Shown: piece after piece, positions 8,385-17,343 of the stretch | How the letters are laid out: every line of letters starts with the position of its first letter | How positions within the stretch are numbered: position 1 is the first letter of the stretch | Source: Ferruginibacter sp. | GTDB taxonomy: Bacteria > Bacteroidota > Bacteroidia > Chitinophagales > Chitinophagaceae | Assembly (NCBI GenBank): GCA_013141115.1 | Contig: JABFRP010000005.1 | Location: 62,001 to 126,000 of the forward strand | Reading direction: 5' to 3' | DNA length: 64,000 bases | Position numbers and translations under genes: made by a program | Notes under the pieces: generated by a model | The model's database searches: none | The model's input: only the letters and a program-made list of their open reading frames with translations | What the model was told of the DNA's origin: nothing

Positions 8385-8488
8385 ATTTGCAGAGTTGTGT
8401 AATAAGGGTAAGAGATATTTTGCAGATATTTACATTTCAGTTATACAAAAGAATTACATCTTTCTCATATGCAGTTAGTTTTGGTATT

Positions 8489-8510
8489 AGCCCCTGTTTC
8501 TACAGGGGCT
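8489..8510. terminator. Terminator-like hairpin downstream of the helicase gene
   Basis: AGCCCCTG (8489-8496) pairs with CAGGGGCT (8503-8510) around TTTCTA, an 8-bp GC-rich stem. It lies 18 bases beyond the stop codon of the leftward helicase gene. The T tract (TCCATTTTTA) is on the plus-strand side, so termination efficiency for the minus-strand transcript is uncertain. Confidence 0.5.
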
Positions 8511-8527
8511 TCCATTTTTACAGCATG

Positions 8528-10366
8528 TTACATTTCAAATTCCCATACTGTTCTGTAAGTGCCAAAGTTTTCTATGTAAGTTAAAAAGGCATTGTAAAAT
8601 GCATCTGCGCCAATGGTAGCACTATCACCAATTACAAACAATTGTTCTTTAGCTCTTGTAATGGCCACATTCATCCTGCGGTAATCTTTTAAAAATCCAA
8701 TATCTCCATCATCATTGCTTCTTACCAATGATAAAATAATGATTTCTTTTTCTTGTCCCTGAAAACTATCAATGGTACTGATACGCATTTGCTTTGGCAG
8801 TACTTCTTTAGCAGCTGCAACCTGCCCGGCATAAGGTGAAATAAAAGCAATGTGTAAAGGATCAAGTGCTTCTGTTGCTAAAAGTTTTTGTACAATTTGC
8901 AGCTCACCTTCGTTTTGTAAACTGCTGCCATCACTGCCGTGCTTTTCGTTATAGCCACTGCCGGCAGTATCTATAAAAGTAATGTGCGTGGCAGTATTGT
9001 TAAGGTGGGCAGCGGTTAATAAAAGTCCGTTGTAAAAATAGCTGCCGGAAAAACCTGCAATGGCTTCCCTCATACGGTACTGTGTATTTAATAAAAAAAC
9101 ATTGTTAACCGTTGCAATACTCACTTCTAAAATAGAACGGTTTAAACCAAGTCGTGCAGCTTCGTTACTTAATACAGTTGGTGGCAATTGCAAATGATCT
9201 CCTGCCAAAACATACTTTTGTGCCAAAGGGAAAATGGTCCATGCCAAAGGTTCTATACATTGCCCGGCCTCGTCAATTACCAATGTATGAAATGTAAGCT
9301 GATTGATCTTGGCATCATACAATCCAACGGGTGTTCCTAAAATTACATCGGCTTCAGTAAACAATTTTTCTTCGTTGTACGCCTGTAGTTTTTTTATTTC
9401 TGTGCGGATGTTTTTTACTTCTTTAAATAAAAGATTGCGCTGTTCTCTTTCGGCTTTGCCAAAACTTCTTTTATATTTCAGCGCCATCTTTCTAAATTCT
9501 TCGGCACGAATTTTAAGTTGCTTAATTTCTTTAAGCTGTTTGCTGTTGTTTAATCTTCCTTCGGGAGTATGCTCAAAAATAGTTTCATCTACCTTGCTGG
9601 TATTGCCCACCCTTAATACTTTTAATTGTTGTGCAATTAATCCTTTGGCAATATTATCTACCGCAGTATTGCTGGGTGCCGATACCAGTATTTTTTCTCC
9701 TGCTTTTACCAATTGCACAATGGCTTCCACCAGTGTAGTGGTTTTCCCCGTTCCCGGTGGGCCATGCACAATAGTAATTTGTTGGTTTTGTGTAATAGCA
9801 GCAACGGCTTGTTGCTGGCTATCGTTTAAATTTTTATTATTAAAAGAAAGTGAATCAGGTAGTATGTCTGTTGTATGTTTTTCGGCCGGCGCTTCTCCAT
9901 GTAATTGTTCAAATAATTTATACAGCTCTTTATTGTATTCTAAATTATTCAGCACTGTTTTCATTATGGTAGTAGTTCGCTGGTCGGGTGCCAGTTTTAT
10001 TCCTACGCCATCGTCTTCAATCCAATCCGGAAAATCGGGGGCAAATAAACGGAACTCGCCACTTTTTCCATCCAAACTTATTAATACGCCTTTCACTGGT
10101 TCTTCACCGGTACAAAAGCATTCAATGGCGGCACCATCTTTAAATAAATTTACTTCCGGCGGAAAATTTAAGCGAAAACTTATTTCAGGGTAATCTGCGT
10201 AGCCAAAATTTTTTCGGGTAACTACAATAGGATGCAATGCCAGGCCTTCAGCTTTTAACGATTTTAATGTGTGCTGTTGATCTAAGCTGTATCTTTTTAC
10301 CTGTTCTTTTTCTTCCAGGTCGATACACTGTAATAATTTTTTTATTTGCGGATGTGATGCTGGCAT
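8528..10366 (-). CDS. IGHMBP2/SMUBP-2-like superfamily 1 helicase (AAA domain protein), 612 aa
   Basis: This is a superfamily 1B (UPF1/Dna2-type) helicase. An N-terminal beta-barrel region is followed by Walker A GPPGTGKTTT, motif Ia SAPSNTAVDNI, Walker B VIDEAGQ, motif III LAGDHLQLPP, motif IV LNTQYRM, motif V TIDSFQGQEKEI and motif VI MNVAITRAKEQL. Family members unwind RNA or DNA 5' to 3'. I chose the ATG at 10366 (MPASHPQIKK) because the upstream in-frame extension is low-complexity, overlaps the neighbouring oxidoreductase gene and runs through a likely -7 box (TATCCTTG on the minus strand at 10387-10380). There are no operon partners. Confidence 0.88.
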   Translation of the reverse strand: MPASHPQIKKLLQCIDLEEKEQVKRYSLDQQHTLKSLKAEGLALHPIVVTRKNFGYADYPEISFRLNFPPEVNLFKDGAAIECFCTGEEPVKGVLISLDGKSGEFRLFAPDFPDWIEDDGVGIKLAPDQRTTTIMKTVLNNLEYNKELYKLFEQLHGEAPAEKHTTDILPDSLSFNNKNLNDSQQQAVAAITQNQQITIVHGPPGTGKTTTLVEAIVQLVKAGEKILVSAPSNTAVDNIAKGLIAQQLKVLRVGNTSKVDETIFEHTPEGRLNNSKQLKEIKQLKIRAEEFRKMALKYKRSFGKAEREQRNLLFKEVKNIRTEIKKLQAYNEEKLFTEADVILGTPVGLYDAKINQLTFHTLVIDEAGQCIEPLAWTIFPLAQKYVLAGDHLQLPPTVLSNEAARLGLNRSILEVSIATVNNVFLLNTQYRMREAIAGFSGSYFYNGLLLTAAHLNNTATHITFIDTAGSGYNEKHGSDGSSLQNEGELQIVQKLLATEALDPLHIAFISPYAGQVAAAKEVLPKQMRISTIDSFQGQEKEIIILSLVRSNDDGDIGFLKDYRRMNVAITRAKEQLFVIGDSATIGADAFYNAFLTYIENFGTYRTVWEFEM

Positions 10367-10515
10367 AGCGTGAAAATAACAAGGATAGGGGTAATAAAAA
10401 AATGCAAGAGTTAAAGGGTACTGCTTATTTTTTTTAACCACATAGATACATAGTAAACAAATATTTTTGCACAGTATTTTTATGCTTTTCCGGGTGTGGT
10501 ACTTAAAAATATTGT

Positions 10516-11580
10516 TTATCTTTTTGCTCTTACATATTGCAATGGCCAATCTACTTCATCATTCAATTCTTTAGCAGCGTGCAACGCAAAATAAGGGTTA
10601 CGTAATTGCTCTCTTGCCATAAAAATCAGGTCAGCCTGTTGTTGCTGTAAAATTTCTTCAGCTTGTTGTGCTGTTGTAATAATGCCCACTGCACCGGTTA
10701 ATATGCCAGTTTGTTTTTTTATGGCTTCGGCAAATGGAACCTGGTAACCAGGCCCTGCAGTAATTTTTGCAGATGATGCTATACCACCGGATGATGTGTC
10801 AATTACATCAATGCCTTTCTTTTTTAAAATCATGGCAAGTTGCACCGAGTCTGCAATTGTCCAGCCGCCTTCTACCCAGTCGCTGGCAGATATGCGAACG
10901 AATAATGGAAGTTCCGGCGGCCATACTGTTTGTATTGCAGCAATTATTTCTAATAAAAATCTAATGCGGTTTTCAAAGCTGCCGCCGTATTCATCTTTAC
11001 GCTGGTTGCTTAATGGCGATAGAAATTCGTTGATCAAATAACCATGTGCTGCATGTATTTCAATTAGCTTGTACCCTGCTTTTAAAGCACGAACTGCGGC
11101 TTGCTTAAAATCATTTACCACTGCTGCAATTTCATCTTTAGTTAATGCATGTGGTATCATATCTGTATCGTAAAACGGAATAGCAGAAGGAGCTACTGTT
11201 TGCCAATGGTTTTTGCCGGATTTTATTTGTGCGCCATTATTCGAGGGCAGATCACAACTTGCTTTTCTTCCTGCATGGGCTAATTGAATACCAGCTACTG
11301 CATCATTTTGATGAATGAAGGAAACGATGGTACTTAATTTTTCAATATGTTCATCTTTCCATATACCCATATCCGCATAAGTAATACGGCCTGCGCAATT
11401 TACTGCCGTTGCTTCCTGTATAATAAGTGCTGCACCACCCACTGCACGGCTGCCTAAATGCACCAGGTGCCAGTCGTTTGCAAAACCATCTGCCGATGAG
11501 TATTGGCACATGGGTGATACAACCAGCCGGTTTTTAAACGTTACACTCTTTATGGTTAATGATGAAAAAAGTAAGCTCAT
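10516..11580 (-). CDS. Old Yellow Enzyme family NADH:flavin oxidoreductase (YqjM-like), 354 aa
   Basis: This is an FMN-binding TIM barrel ene-reductase. The N-terminus carries SPMCQYSSADG with the Cys that tunes FMN in the YqjM subgroup, then DWHLVHLGSRAVGGAALI. The substrate-binding His pair is in EIHAAHGYLINEFLSP, followed by NQRKDEYGGSFENRIRF. The phosphate-binding end is GAVGIITTAQQAEEIL and DLIFMAREQLRNP. Such enzymes reduce activated C=C bonds of enones or nitro compounds using NAD(P)H. The start at 11580 (MSLLFSSLT) matches family N-termini; the longer frame to 11646 adds unrelated sequence. It lies 149 bp upstream of the helicase gene, on the same strand, and is probably transcribed separately. 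Confidence 0.9.
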   Translation of the reverse strand: MSLLFSSLTIKSVTFKNRLVVSPMCQYSSADGFANDWHLVHLGSRAVGGAALIIQEATAVNCAGRITYADMGIWKDEHIEKLSTIVSFIHQNDAVAGIQLAHAGRKASCDLPSNNGAQIKSGKNHWQTVAPSAIPFYDTDMIPHALTKDEIAAVVNDFKQAAVRALKAGYKLIEIHAAHGYLINEFLSPLSNQRKDEYGGSFENRIRFLLEIIAAIQTVWPPELPLFVRISASDWVEGGWTIADSVQLAMILKKKGIDVIDTSSGGIASSAKITAGPGYQVPFAEAIKKQTGILTGAVGIITTAQQAEEILQQQQADLIFMAREQLRNPYFALHAAKELNDEVDWPLQYVRAKR

Positions 11581-12048
11581 AATATAATAAGTATTTAAAT
11601 AAAATGAATGCTGTCTTAAAGTATTATATAAAGAAGCAAACAACAAAAATAATTGAAAAACTGCGATTCAATTGGATTAAGGTTTGTAAACAGGTTGGTT
11701 ATTGGAGTAATGTAACAGGGGTATTTGTGAGTTGGTGAATAAAAAAATTAAATACTTTTTACATTTCTTTTAATTAACCGATGGCAATATTCTTCAACCG
11801 GAGTTTTGCTTACTATACATTCAATCGTCTGTAGTTAATTATCATAATTGGTTTTTATTACAACCCTTTTGTCTAAAAAAACAGAATTCATTCCAGAAAA
11901 TGGACGACAGTAAAATTACGGCATTCTGTAAGCTGTTTAATATCAGTTCTTTAATACATTGGCACAAAACTGGAAAGTGCATGCTGTACAAAATATGCAG
12001 GATTTTATTTAAAAAGGCATAGCAGTTAAAAAATTAAAAATAAAAATC
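11581..12048. other. Divergent intergenic region, 468 bp
   Basis: AT-rich DNA between the leftward oxidoreductase and the rightward T9SS protein. I see a short palindrome (AATTATCATAATT near 11837) and no open frame with family features. No perfect TAnnTTTG box precedes the gene at 12049. Presumably it holds both promoters. Confidence 0.4.
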
Positions 12049-14397
12049 ATGAAACAAAAATTTACACTTCTTATTACAGTATTTTTTTTATTAGTAAGTA
12101 TTGTAACGGTTGGTCAAACTTCGCTTAAAATGGGTGCCAGTGGCGGCCCTGCAGGTAACGGCCCTTTAACCACTTCGCAAGCAATTACCCTTTACGAAAA
12201 TGGCACTACAGCTTTTTCTCCTGCTGTTACTGCAACTTATTCATTATCTAATCAGCAATATGCACCAGGTTCTATTGAGGGGTTGGCAGCCAATTCGGGT
12301 TTGAGTTTTGGTGGCAGCCTGGCTGCTTCAGTTAACAGCCCAATGGGGGCGTTTGCCTTGTATTCTTTAATGAACGGTATCAGTAGCCCGACAAATAATT
12401 TATTTACTGCTTACAGAACAGCAGCTTCGGGTACAGGAGTAAATGTAACAACTGACAGATCTATCAGTCTTTTCAGTTGCACCGATGCGCTTATTAATGC
12501 TGCTACCGTAAATCAAAAAGCGTTAAATGCAAGGGTATATTATGGCGATCTTACTATAACTTTTAACACGCCTGTTTCAAATCCTGTTATGCAAATAGTA
12601 GGGCTGGGCGGTACAGTTAGTTTTACAAGATCGGGTAAAACTTATGATTTAGGGTTTGCTACAGAGTTTGATTTATTAAGTACTAATGTTAGTTTAAATA
12701 AATTATCAGGTAACAGCCAGTTAAATGTTTCAGCAACTCAAATTACAAACAATGCTGCATGGATAGGCGCCAGTTCCATAGGTTCTGTATCTAACGGCAT
12801 TACCAGGTATGGTGCAAGCGGCAGCGTGGTTGCTTTGGGCAATAATATCACTTCAATTACTTTTAAAGTATTTGTAAGGGGAGATGGCGGAAGAGTAAAT
12901 AACGGCAGTACAGTAGTTACAGCAGATGCAGGTATTAACCCTGTATGGTCAATAGGGGCTACCAATTCATTTGGGTTAACTAATCCAAACGTGTCAGGCG
13001 ATGTGATGCTTTTTGGTGTATCTCTTTTAAAACCGGTTAACGTAAGTGGTAATGTTTTTAATGATGCAAACGGCGGAAATGTAGATAACAGCACCGGGGG
13101 AACGAACCTGGTACCATTGGGTATGTTTGCCAATTTAACTGATGCTAATGGTAAAGTAGTGGCTTCTGCAGCAGTTAATGCTAATGGTACTTACAGTTTT
13201 TTAAATGTTTTTGAGGGTGATTATACGGTTAGTATAAGCACTGTAGCTGGCGTGCAGGGTGCTGCTGCACCTGCAATTACAATGCCTGCGGGTTGGATAA
13301 ATACAGGGGAATATAATGGTACACCCAATACAGGCAGGGATGCTGCAGTAAATGGAACTTCTTTATCTTTTACAGTTGCTGCTACAGCTGTAACCAACAT
13401 TAATTTTGGTATAGAAAGATTGCCGGAAAGTAATAACCAGTCTTACTCCATTGCACAAACCCCTGTAAACACATTCATTACACTTAATGGCACCGGATCT
13501 ATAGGAAACCCGGGCCCTTTAACCGGCAGTGATACCGAAGATTTTTTAACAGGCGGATCATTAACCGGTAAAGCAGTTGCCATTACACAGTTACCTTCTA
13601 ACGCTGAATTATGGTACAATAATGTGCTTATACAATTTGGAGCAGATGGTATAAATCCTCCATCGTTAAATAACCCTTTCACAATTTCTAATTACAATAT
13701 TGCATTATTGCAGCTGAAAATAACTGCTTCAACTGTAGGCCAGGTAAGTACTTCTTTTAATTATGCCTATACCGATGCAGCAGGAGTAATGGATGCTACA
13801 CCTGCATCTTATACCATTAACTGGACGGGAATATTGCCTGTTGAAAGTTTAAACCTCATCAGCAGTGTTAAAGCTGATGAGGTAATATTAAATTGGATTA
13901 CACTTAATGAAAGTAATACAGCTTATTTTGAAGTGGAGCGTAGCAACAATAATGTAAGCTTTATAAAAGTAGGAAATAGTATTACTGCAGCAGGCTACAA
14001 TGCATCTGTAAGTAATTATAATTACACTGATGATATTACTGCTGTACAACATAATGGTACGCTATATTACAGGGTAAAGTTGTATGATAAGGATGGCAAT
14101 TTTAAATATAGTAATACAGCAGTAGTGCTAAAGAAAACGATTGAAATTAAAGTATGGCCTAATCCATTTGCAGAAATGGTGTATGTAAATATGATGGTAC
14201 AAAGCGCAGGGAATGTAACTGTAAAGATCAGTGATATCAACGGCCGCACAATAATAACCAAACAGCAAAAACTATCGGCAGGTATAAATCAGGTAATTAT
14301 ACCAGAGCTTTCGGCATTACCTAAAGGCATTTATATACTTAATGTGGTTAATGGATCGGAAAAAGAAAATGTTGCTTTCAAATTGTTCAAGCAGTAG
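12049..14397 (+). CDS. Secreted T9SS type A sorting-domain protein with SdrD-B/Cna-B-like domain, 782 aa
   Basis: A signal peptide (about residues 1-22, ending near VTVGQ) precedes a beta-rich N-terminal region of about 300 residues, rich in Asn, Ser, Thr and Gly. A single SdrD-B/Cna-B-like domain spans roughly residues 325-455: VNVSGNVFNDANGG, then TDANGKVV, then GTYSFLNVFEGDYTV. A cadherin-like or fibronectin-like part follows, with YYRVKLYDKDGNF near residue 680. The last 80 residues are a T9SS type A sorting domain: VWPNPF, VKISDINGR, LPKGIYILNV. This predicts export across the outer membrane by PorU-type sorting and anchoring on the cell surface. No catalytic motif was seen; the likely role is adhesive or structural. 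A strong terminator follows. Confidence 0.85.
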   Translation: MKQKFTLLITVFFLLVSIVTVGQTSLKMGASGGPAGNGPLTTSQAITLYENGTTAFSPAVTATYSLSNQQYAPGSIEGLAANSGLSFGGSLAASVNSPMGAFALYSLMNGISSPTNNLFTAYRTAASGTGVNVTTDRSISLFSCTDALINAATVNQKALNARVYYGDLTITFNTPVSNPVMQIVGLGGTVSFTRSGKTYDLGFATEFDLLSTNVSLNKLSGNSQLNVSATQITNNAAWIGASSIGSVSNGITRYGASGSVVALGNNITSITFKVFVRGDGGRVNNGSTVVTADAGINPVWSIGATNSFGLTNPNVSGDVMLFGVSLLKPVNVSGNVFNDANGGNVDNSTGGTNLVPLGMFANLTDANGKVVASAAVNANGTYSFLNVFEGDYTVSISTVAGVQGAAAPAITMPAGWINTGEYNGTPNTGRDAAVNGTSLSFTVAATAVTNINFGIERLPESNNQSYSIAQTPVNTFITLNGTGSIGNPGPLTGSDTEDFLTGGSLTGKAVAITQLPSNAELWYNNVLIQFGADGINPPSLNNPFTISNYNIALLQLKITASTVGQVSTSFNYAYTDAAGVMDATPASYTINWTGILPVESLNLISSVKADEVILNWITLNESNTAYFEVERSNNNVSFIKVGNSITAAGYNASVSNYNYTDDITAVQHNGTLYYRVKLYDKDGNFKYSNTAVVLKKTIEIKVWPNPFAEMVYVNMMVQSAGNVTVKISDINGRTIITKQQKLSAGINQVIIPELSALPKGIYILNVVNGSEKENVAFKLFKQ

Positions 14398-14416
14398 TAA
14401 ACCGTAAGCAACAGAG

Positions 14417-14444
14417 GCGGCTCAATTTATTGGGCCGCTTTTTT
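14417..14444 (+). terminator. Strong intrinsic terminator
   Basis: GCGGCTCAA (14417-14425) pairs with TTGGGCCGC (14430-14438), one G-T pair, around a TTTA loop, and is followed by TTTTTTATTT. It lies 19 bases after the stop codon of the T9SS protein gene. Confidence 0.85.
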
Positions 14445-14524
14445 ATTTAGTATATAAATTTATTGCAGGGTAAATCTCAAACTAAACAAATAAGATTAGT
14501 TTTACCGATATAAAAAATGTACTA

Positions 14525-15067
14525 ATGCTAACAGACGGGCAGGTAATTGAACACACAAAAAAATGGATTTTGGATGTAGTAATAGGTTGCAACTTTTGCC
14601 CCTTTGCTGCCAAAGCAGTAAAACAGCAAACTATACATTACCAGGTAGAAAATAGTGCAGATTCAATCAGCTGCCTTGATGCATTTTTAAATGAAGCTAT
14701 TCGCCTGGATAATGAGCCAAACATCGAAACCATTTTCCTTATCTTCCCTCATTCATTTGCAGTATTTAATGATTACCTGAACATAGTAGAAGTAGCAGAG
14801 GAGTTGTTAATTGAAAAAGGGTACGAAGGTATTTACCAGGTAGCCAGTTTTCATCCGTTGTACCAGTTTGCCGATTCGCACTCAAAAGATGCGGCCAATT
14901 ATACCAACCGTTCTATCTATCCAATGCTGCATCTGTTGCGTGAAGCCAGTATTGATAAAGCTTTAGAAAATTATAAAGACCCCGAAGCCATCCCCGGTAA
15001 TAATATTGATTTTGCAAGAAATAAAGGATTGCTGTATATGAAAATGCTTAGAGATAGTTGCTTATAA
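14525..15067 (+). CDS. DUF1415 family protein, 180 aa
   Basis: The family signature lies at the N-terminus: W-I-x-D-V-V-I-G-x-N-F-C-P-F-A, with two Cys in GCNFCPF that might bind metal or be redox-active. Further conserved blocks are IFLIFPHSFAVFNDYL, EKGYEGIYQVASFHP, YQFADSHSKDAANYTNRS and YPMLHLLREASI. Length fits the family (about 180-190 residues). There is no signal peptide, so it is cytoplasmic. The biochemical function of DUF1415 is unknown to me. It is a single gene that converges with the PAS protein gene at 15089. Confidence 0.8.
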   Translation: MLTDGQVIEHTKKWILDVVIGCNFCPFAAKAVKQQTIHYQVENSADSISCLDAFLNEAIRLDNEPNIETIFLIFPHSFAVFNDYLNIVEVAEELLIEKGYEGIYQVASFHPLYQFADSHSKDAANYTNRSIYPMLHLLREASIDKALENYKDPEAIPGNNIDFARNKGLLYMKMLRDSCL

Positions 15068-15088
15068 ATACAATGCAAAAGTGCTGCT

Positions 15089-16108
15089 TTATATATTTAA
15101 TATTATTTGAACCCCCTTTTCATTATCTGCTAATAACTCTTTTATAGTGCCGTTGTAATATTCTACCCTGCGCTCAATATCTTTAAACTCGTTGCTTTCT
15201 TTTTGTAACAGCATTTTTTTTTCGTTGTAGTGTATAAAACTTAAAATAAGTTGAGAGGAACAGTATACTACCAAAATAGTCAGGGGTTCGCTCAACGGAT
15301 TGCCGGCATAAAGTATCAATACATTCTGAATGATACGAAATGCAGAAAGCTTATCATTCATACCTAACTCTTCAATATTTTTATCCGTACACTCAAAATT
15401 AATTTTAATGTGATGGTAAGTTTTAAAATTATTAATATAGTCTTCTACACCTGCAATAAAACCAAAATGAGCAATTGCTGTAGGAGACAGGCTTACACTA
15501 AGTGTGTTTAACTCTTCAATTACATTGGTTATTGATTGTAATAGATCTTTGTTGGTCTCTTCATTGATATTTTTTTTGCTTTGCAGTTGCAATACCATTT
15601 TGCAATACACTAATTTTTGATTAATATTATCAGAAAGGGTATAAGCAATATTGCTCTTTTCTTGTTCCTGTATCTCAATAACATTACGAAGCATTTCCCG
15701 CCTCGACTGAAGCAAGCTGGCCTCCAGTTCTTTGGTATGGGTAATATCTGCCACATGCACATAAAAGCCTTTCACTTCACCATTAATAATATCAGGAAAA
15801 TAGGTGGCAAGAGAAAATTTGCTGCCGCTGGTAAAGAGTGGTATCTCTCTTTCAAATACTTGCTTTTTACCAGCTAATGCGCCTTTAATGTAGGGTAAAT
15901 TTTTTTCGTACAACGAACCCAGCAATTCTTTCATGCTGATTTTATCTATCATATCTTCCTTTGATTTGCCAAACCAATCCCGGTAGGCATTGTTGGCAAA
16001 CCGGCATATTTCAGTATTATCCCAATATGCAAGCATAGCAGTAACATGATCAGCTACACACAAACCCATGGCATCTAATTTGGAATTATCCAAGGTTGAA
16101 GTAGTCAT
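15089..16108 (-). CDS. PAS-domain protein with degenerate histidine-kinase core (pseudokinase), 339 aa
   Basis: Residues 15-130 form a PAS domain (ICRFANNAYRDWFGKSKEDM, GFYVHVADITHTKELE) followed by a coiled coil. The next part aligns by position with a HisKA_3 dimerisation/phosphoacceptor helix and a HATPase domain. The phosphoacceptor His is Ser159 (IAYTLSD in place of the usual IARELHD). The ATPase N-box Asn is lost (FRIIQNVLILYAG), and no D-x-G-x-G or GxGxG lid is present. It therefore looks unable to bind ATP or autophosphorylate. It probably acts as a PAS-driven dimerisation partner or sensor. No response regulator is adjacent. It is cytoplasmic, with no membrane segment. Confidence 0.75.
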   Translation of the reverse strand: MTTSTLDNSKLDAMGLCVADHVTAMLAYWDNTEICRFANNAYRDWFGKSKEDMIDKISMKELLGSLYEKNLPYIKGALAGKKQVFEREIPLFTSGSKFSLATYFPDIINGEVKGFYVHVADITHTKELEASLLQSRREMLRNVIEIQEQEKSNIAYTLSDNINQKLVYCKMVLQLQSKKNINEETNKDLLQSITNVIEELNTLSVSLSPTAIAHFGFIAGVEDYINNFKTYHHIKINFECTDKNIEELGMNDKLSAFRIIQNVLILYAGNPLSEPLTILVVYCSSQLILSFIHYNEKKMLLQKESNEFKDIERRVEYYNGTIKELLADNEKGVQIILNI

Positions 16109-16213
16109 AAATTAATTTAAATCATAACATGAACACGACTAGGAAAAATACAAAAAAAAATAATTCCATACTATGATTTAAAAAATAATAATAATAAATT
16201 TTTTCAGCCCTGG

Positions 16214-16807
16214 TCATATCCGCTTCAACCACCCGGTAATACTCATCCTGCTGCGGTTGGCTTTAGTTACTTCATGCTCCATTTCATCGCTTTTAAAAAA
16301 CACCGATGTTTGTGATTGGGGTTGAATTTTTTGTTCTGTGTCATTTTGATATACTACTAATTGTCCGCCATCTTCCTCCAGCCAGTCATTATTTAAATAA
16401 TTGATCAGCGAATATTTTCTGATGCTGTCGTTTTTAAACTGGTCTTTATGCCGTTTATAAAAACTGCCTTCTTCATATACTGCATAGTGAAATTCGTAAC
16501 CATTAATGCCGGTGTAGCAGGTGCGGTTGAGGTAGTCTATAAAATTTTCTACCTGTTGTAAAAATTCCTGTTCATAAATATTGTCATGGCTTTTATCCAT
16601 CCAGTAAATTTTATCGCCCCGCATTTTTTGTTGACTGTCTTTTACCTCTTCATTGCCAATTCCGGCAGCGCTCATTAAATTGTCGCTTTGCAATTGCTGT
16701 ATGTTTTGCTGAAGGCCATTACACAGCTTTTTATTTAAAAATTGATGATCAATGCCAATATTATTGTCAAGATAACTGTCAATCAGCTGGTCAAATGGGT
16801 TGGACAT
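16214..16807 (-). CDS. 2OG-Fe(II) oxygenase superfamily protein (prolyl-4-hydroxylase-like), 197 aa
   Basis: The C-terminal half is a double-stranded beta-helix of the prolyl hydroxylase type. The iron ligands are H-x-D in YKRHKDQF and the distal His in DEMEHEV, with the 2-oxoglutarate-binding Arg in NRSRMSITGW. Conserved WLEEDGGQLVVY lies between them. Upstream is FIDYLNRTCYTGINGYEFHYAVYEEGSFY. Bacterial relatives hydroxylate protein side chains, for example on translation factors; the target here is unknown. I chose the ATG at 16807 (MSNPFDQLI) over the longer frame start at 16849 because it matches family N-termini. It is divergent from the AHSA1-like gene at 16912. Confidence 0.85.
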   Translation of the reverse strand: MSNPFDQLIDSYLDNNIGIDHQFLNKKLCNGLQQNIQQLQSDNLMSAAGIGNEEVKDSQQKMRGDKIYWMDKSHDNIYEQEFLQQVENFIDYLNRTCYTGINGYEFHYAVYEEGSFYKRHKDQFKNDSIRKYSLINYLNNDWLEEDGGQLVVYQNDTEQKIQPQSQTSVFFKSDEMEHEVTKANRSRMSITGWLKRI

Positions 16808-16911
16808 GATGTGTATTTGGTGCAAACAAGGTAGTTTTTTAAAAATCAATTGCCCTATTTATTATTACAGGTAAAAAAACGCTTTTATCTTTATGTACTT
16901 AATGTAACAAA

Positions 16912-17289
16912 ATGAAAGACTTTAAAAAATACTATATCATTCCTGCACAGCCCGAAGAAGTGTACCTGGCTTTAACCTTACCGCATACTTTAAAACTATG
17001 GACCGGCGAAGATGCAGAAATGAGTACTGAACCCGGTAGTGAATTCTCTTTGTGGGAAGGTAGTATTGCAGGTAAGAATATTGCTTTTGAAGAAGGAAAA
17101 AAAATAATACAGCAATGGTATTTTGGCGATCAGGAAGAGGCTTCAATTGTTACTATAAAATTGCATGCTCATAAACAAGGTACTTCGGCAGAATTATTAC
17201 ATACTAACATACCGGATGAAGTGTATAAGGATTTTACAGAAGGCTGGGATGAAAACTACTTTGGGTCGTTGATTAGTTTTTACTCCTGA
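16912..17289 (+). CDS. AHSA1/SRPBCC-domain protein, 125 aa
   Basis: A single START-like (Bet v1/AHSA1) domain makes up the whole protein. Recognisable blocks are the N-terminal strand and helix (PAQPEEVYLALTLPHTLKLWTGEDAEM), a GSEFSLWEGSIAGKNI strand pair, KIIQQWYFGD, and the C-terminal amphipathic helix DFTEGWDENYFGSLISFY. Bacterial members are small hydrophobic-ligand pockets or Hsp90-activator-like proteins of unknown role. The start codon follows a near-consensus -7 box (TATCTTTA at 16886-16893) by 18 bases. It is followed 54 bp later by a lipid-kinase gene and may share its transcript. Confidence 0.8.
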   Translation: MKDFKKYYIIPAQPEEVYLALTLPHTLKLWTGEDAEMSTEPGSEFSLWEGSIAGKNIAFEEGKKIIQQWYFGDQEEASIVTIKLHAHKQGTSAELLHTNIPDEVYKDFTEGWDENYFGSLISFYS

Positions 17290-17343
17290 TTGTACCGGTA
17301 AACAAAACCGGCATATTAACGATTGTTGTTACAGAAACTATTT

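Noticed and set aside
8369..8584. 71-codon plus-strand frame across the inverted repeat
   Set aside because: It runs into the helicase gene end in antisense and over a terminator; no features support it.
9303..10193. 296-codon open frame on the plus strand
   Set aside because: It lies entirely opposite the helicase gene, and its translation is a Ser/Cys/Leu-rich shadow with no family features.
10367..10549. Upstream in-frame extension of the helicase gene (61 codons)
   Set aside because: It is low-complexity, overlaps the 3' end of the oxidoreductase gene, and contains a likely promoter box for the helicase.
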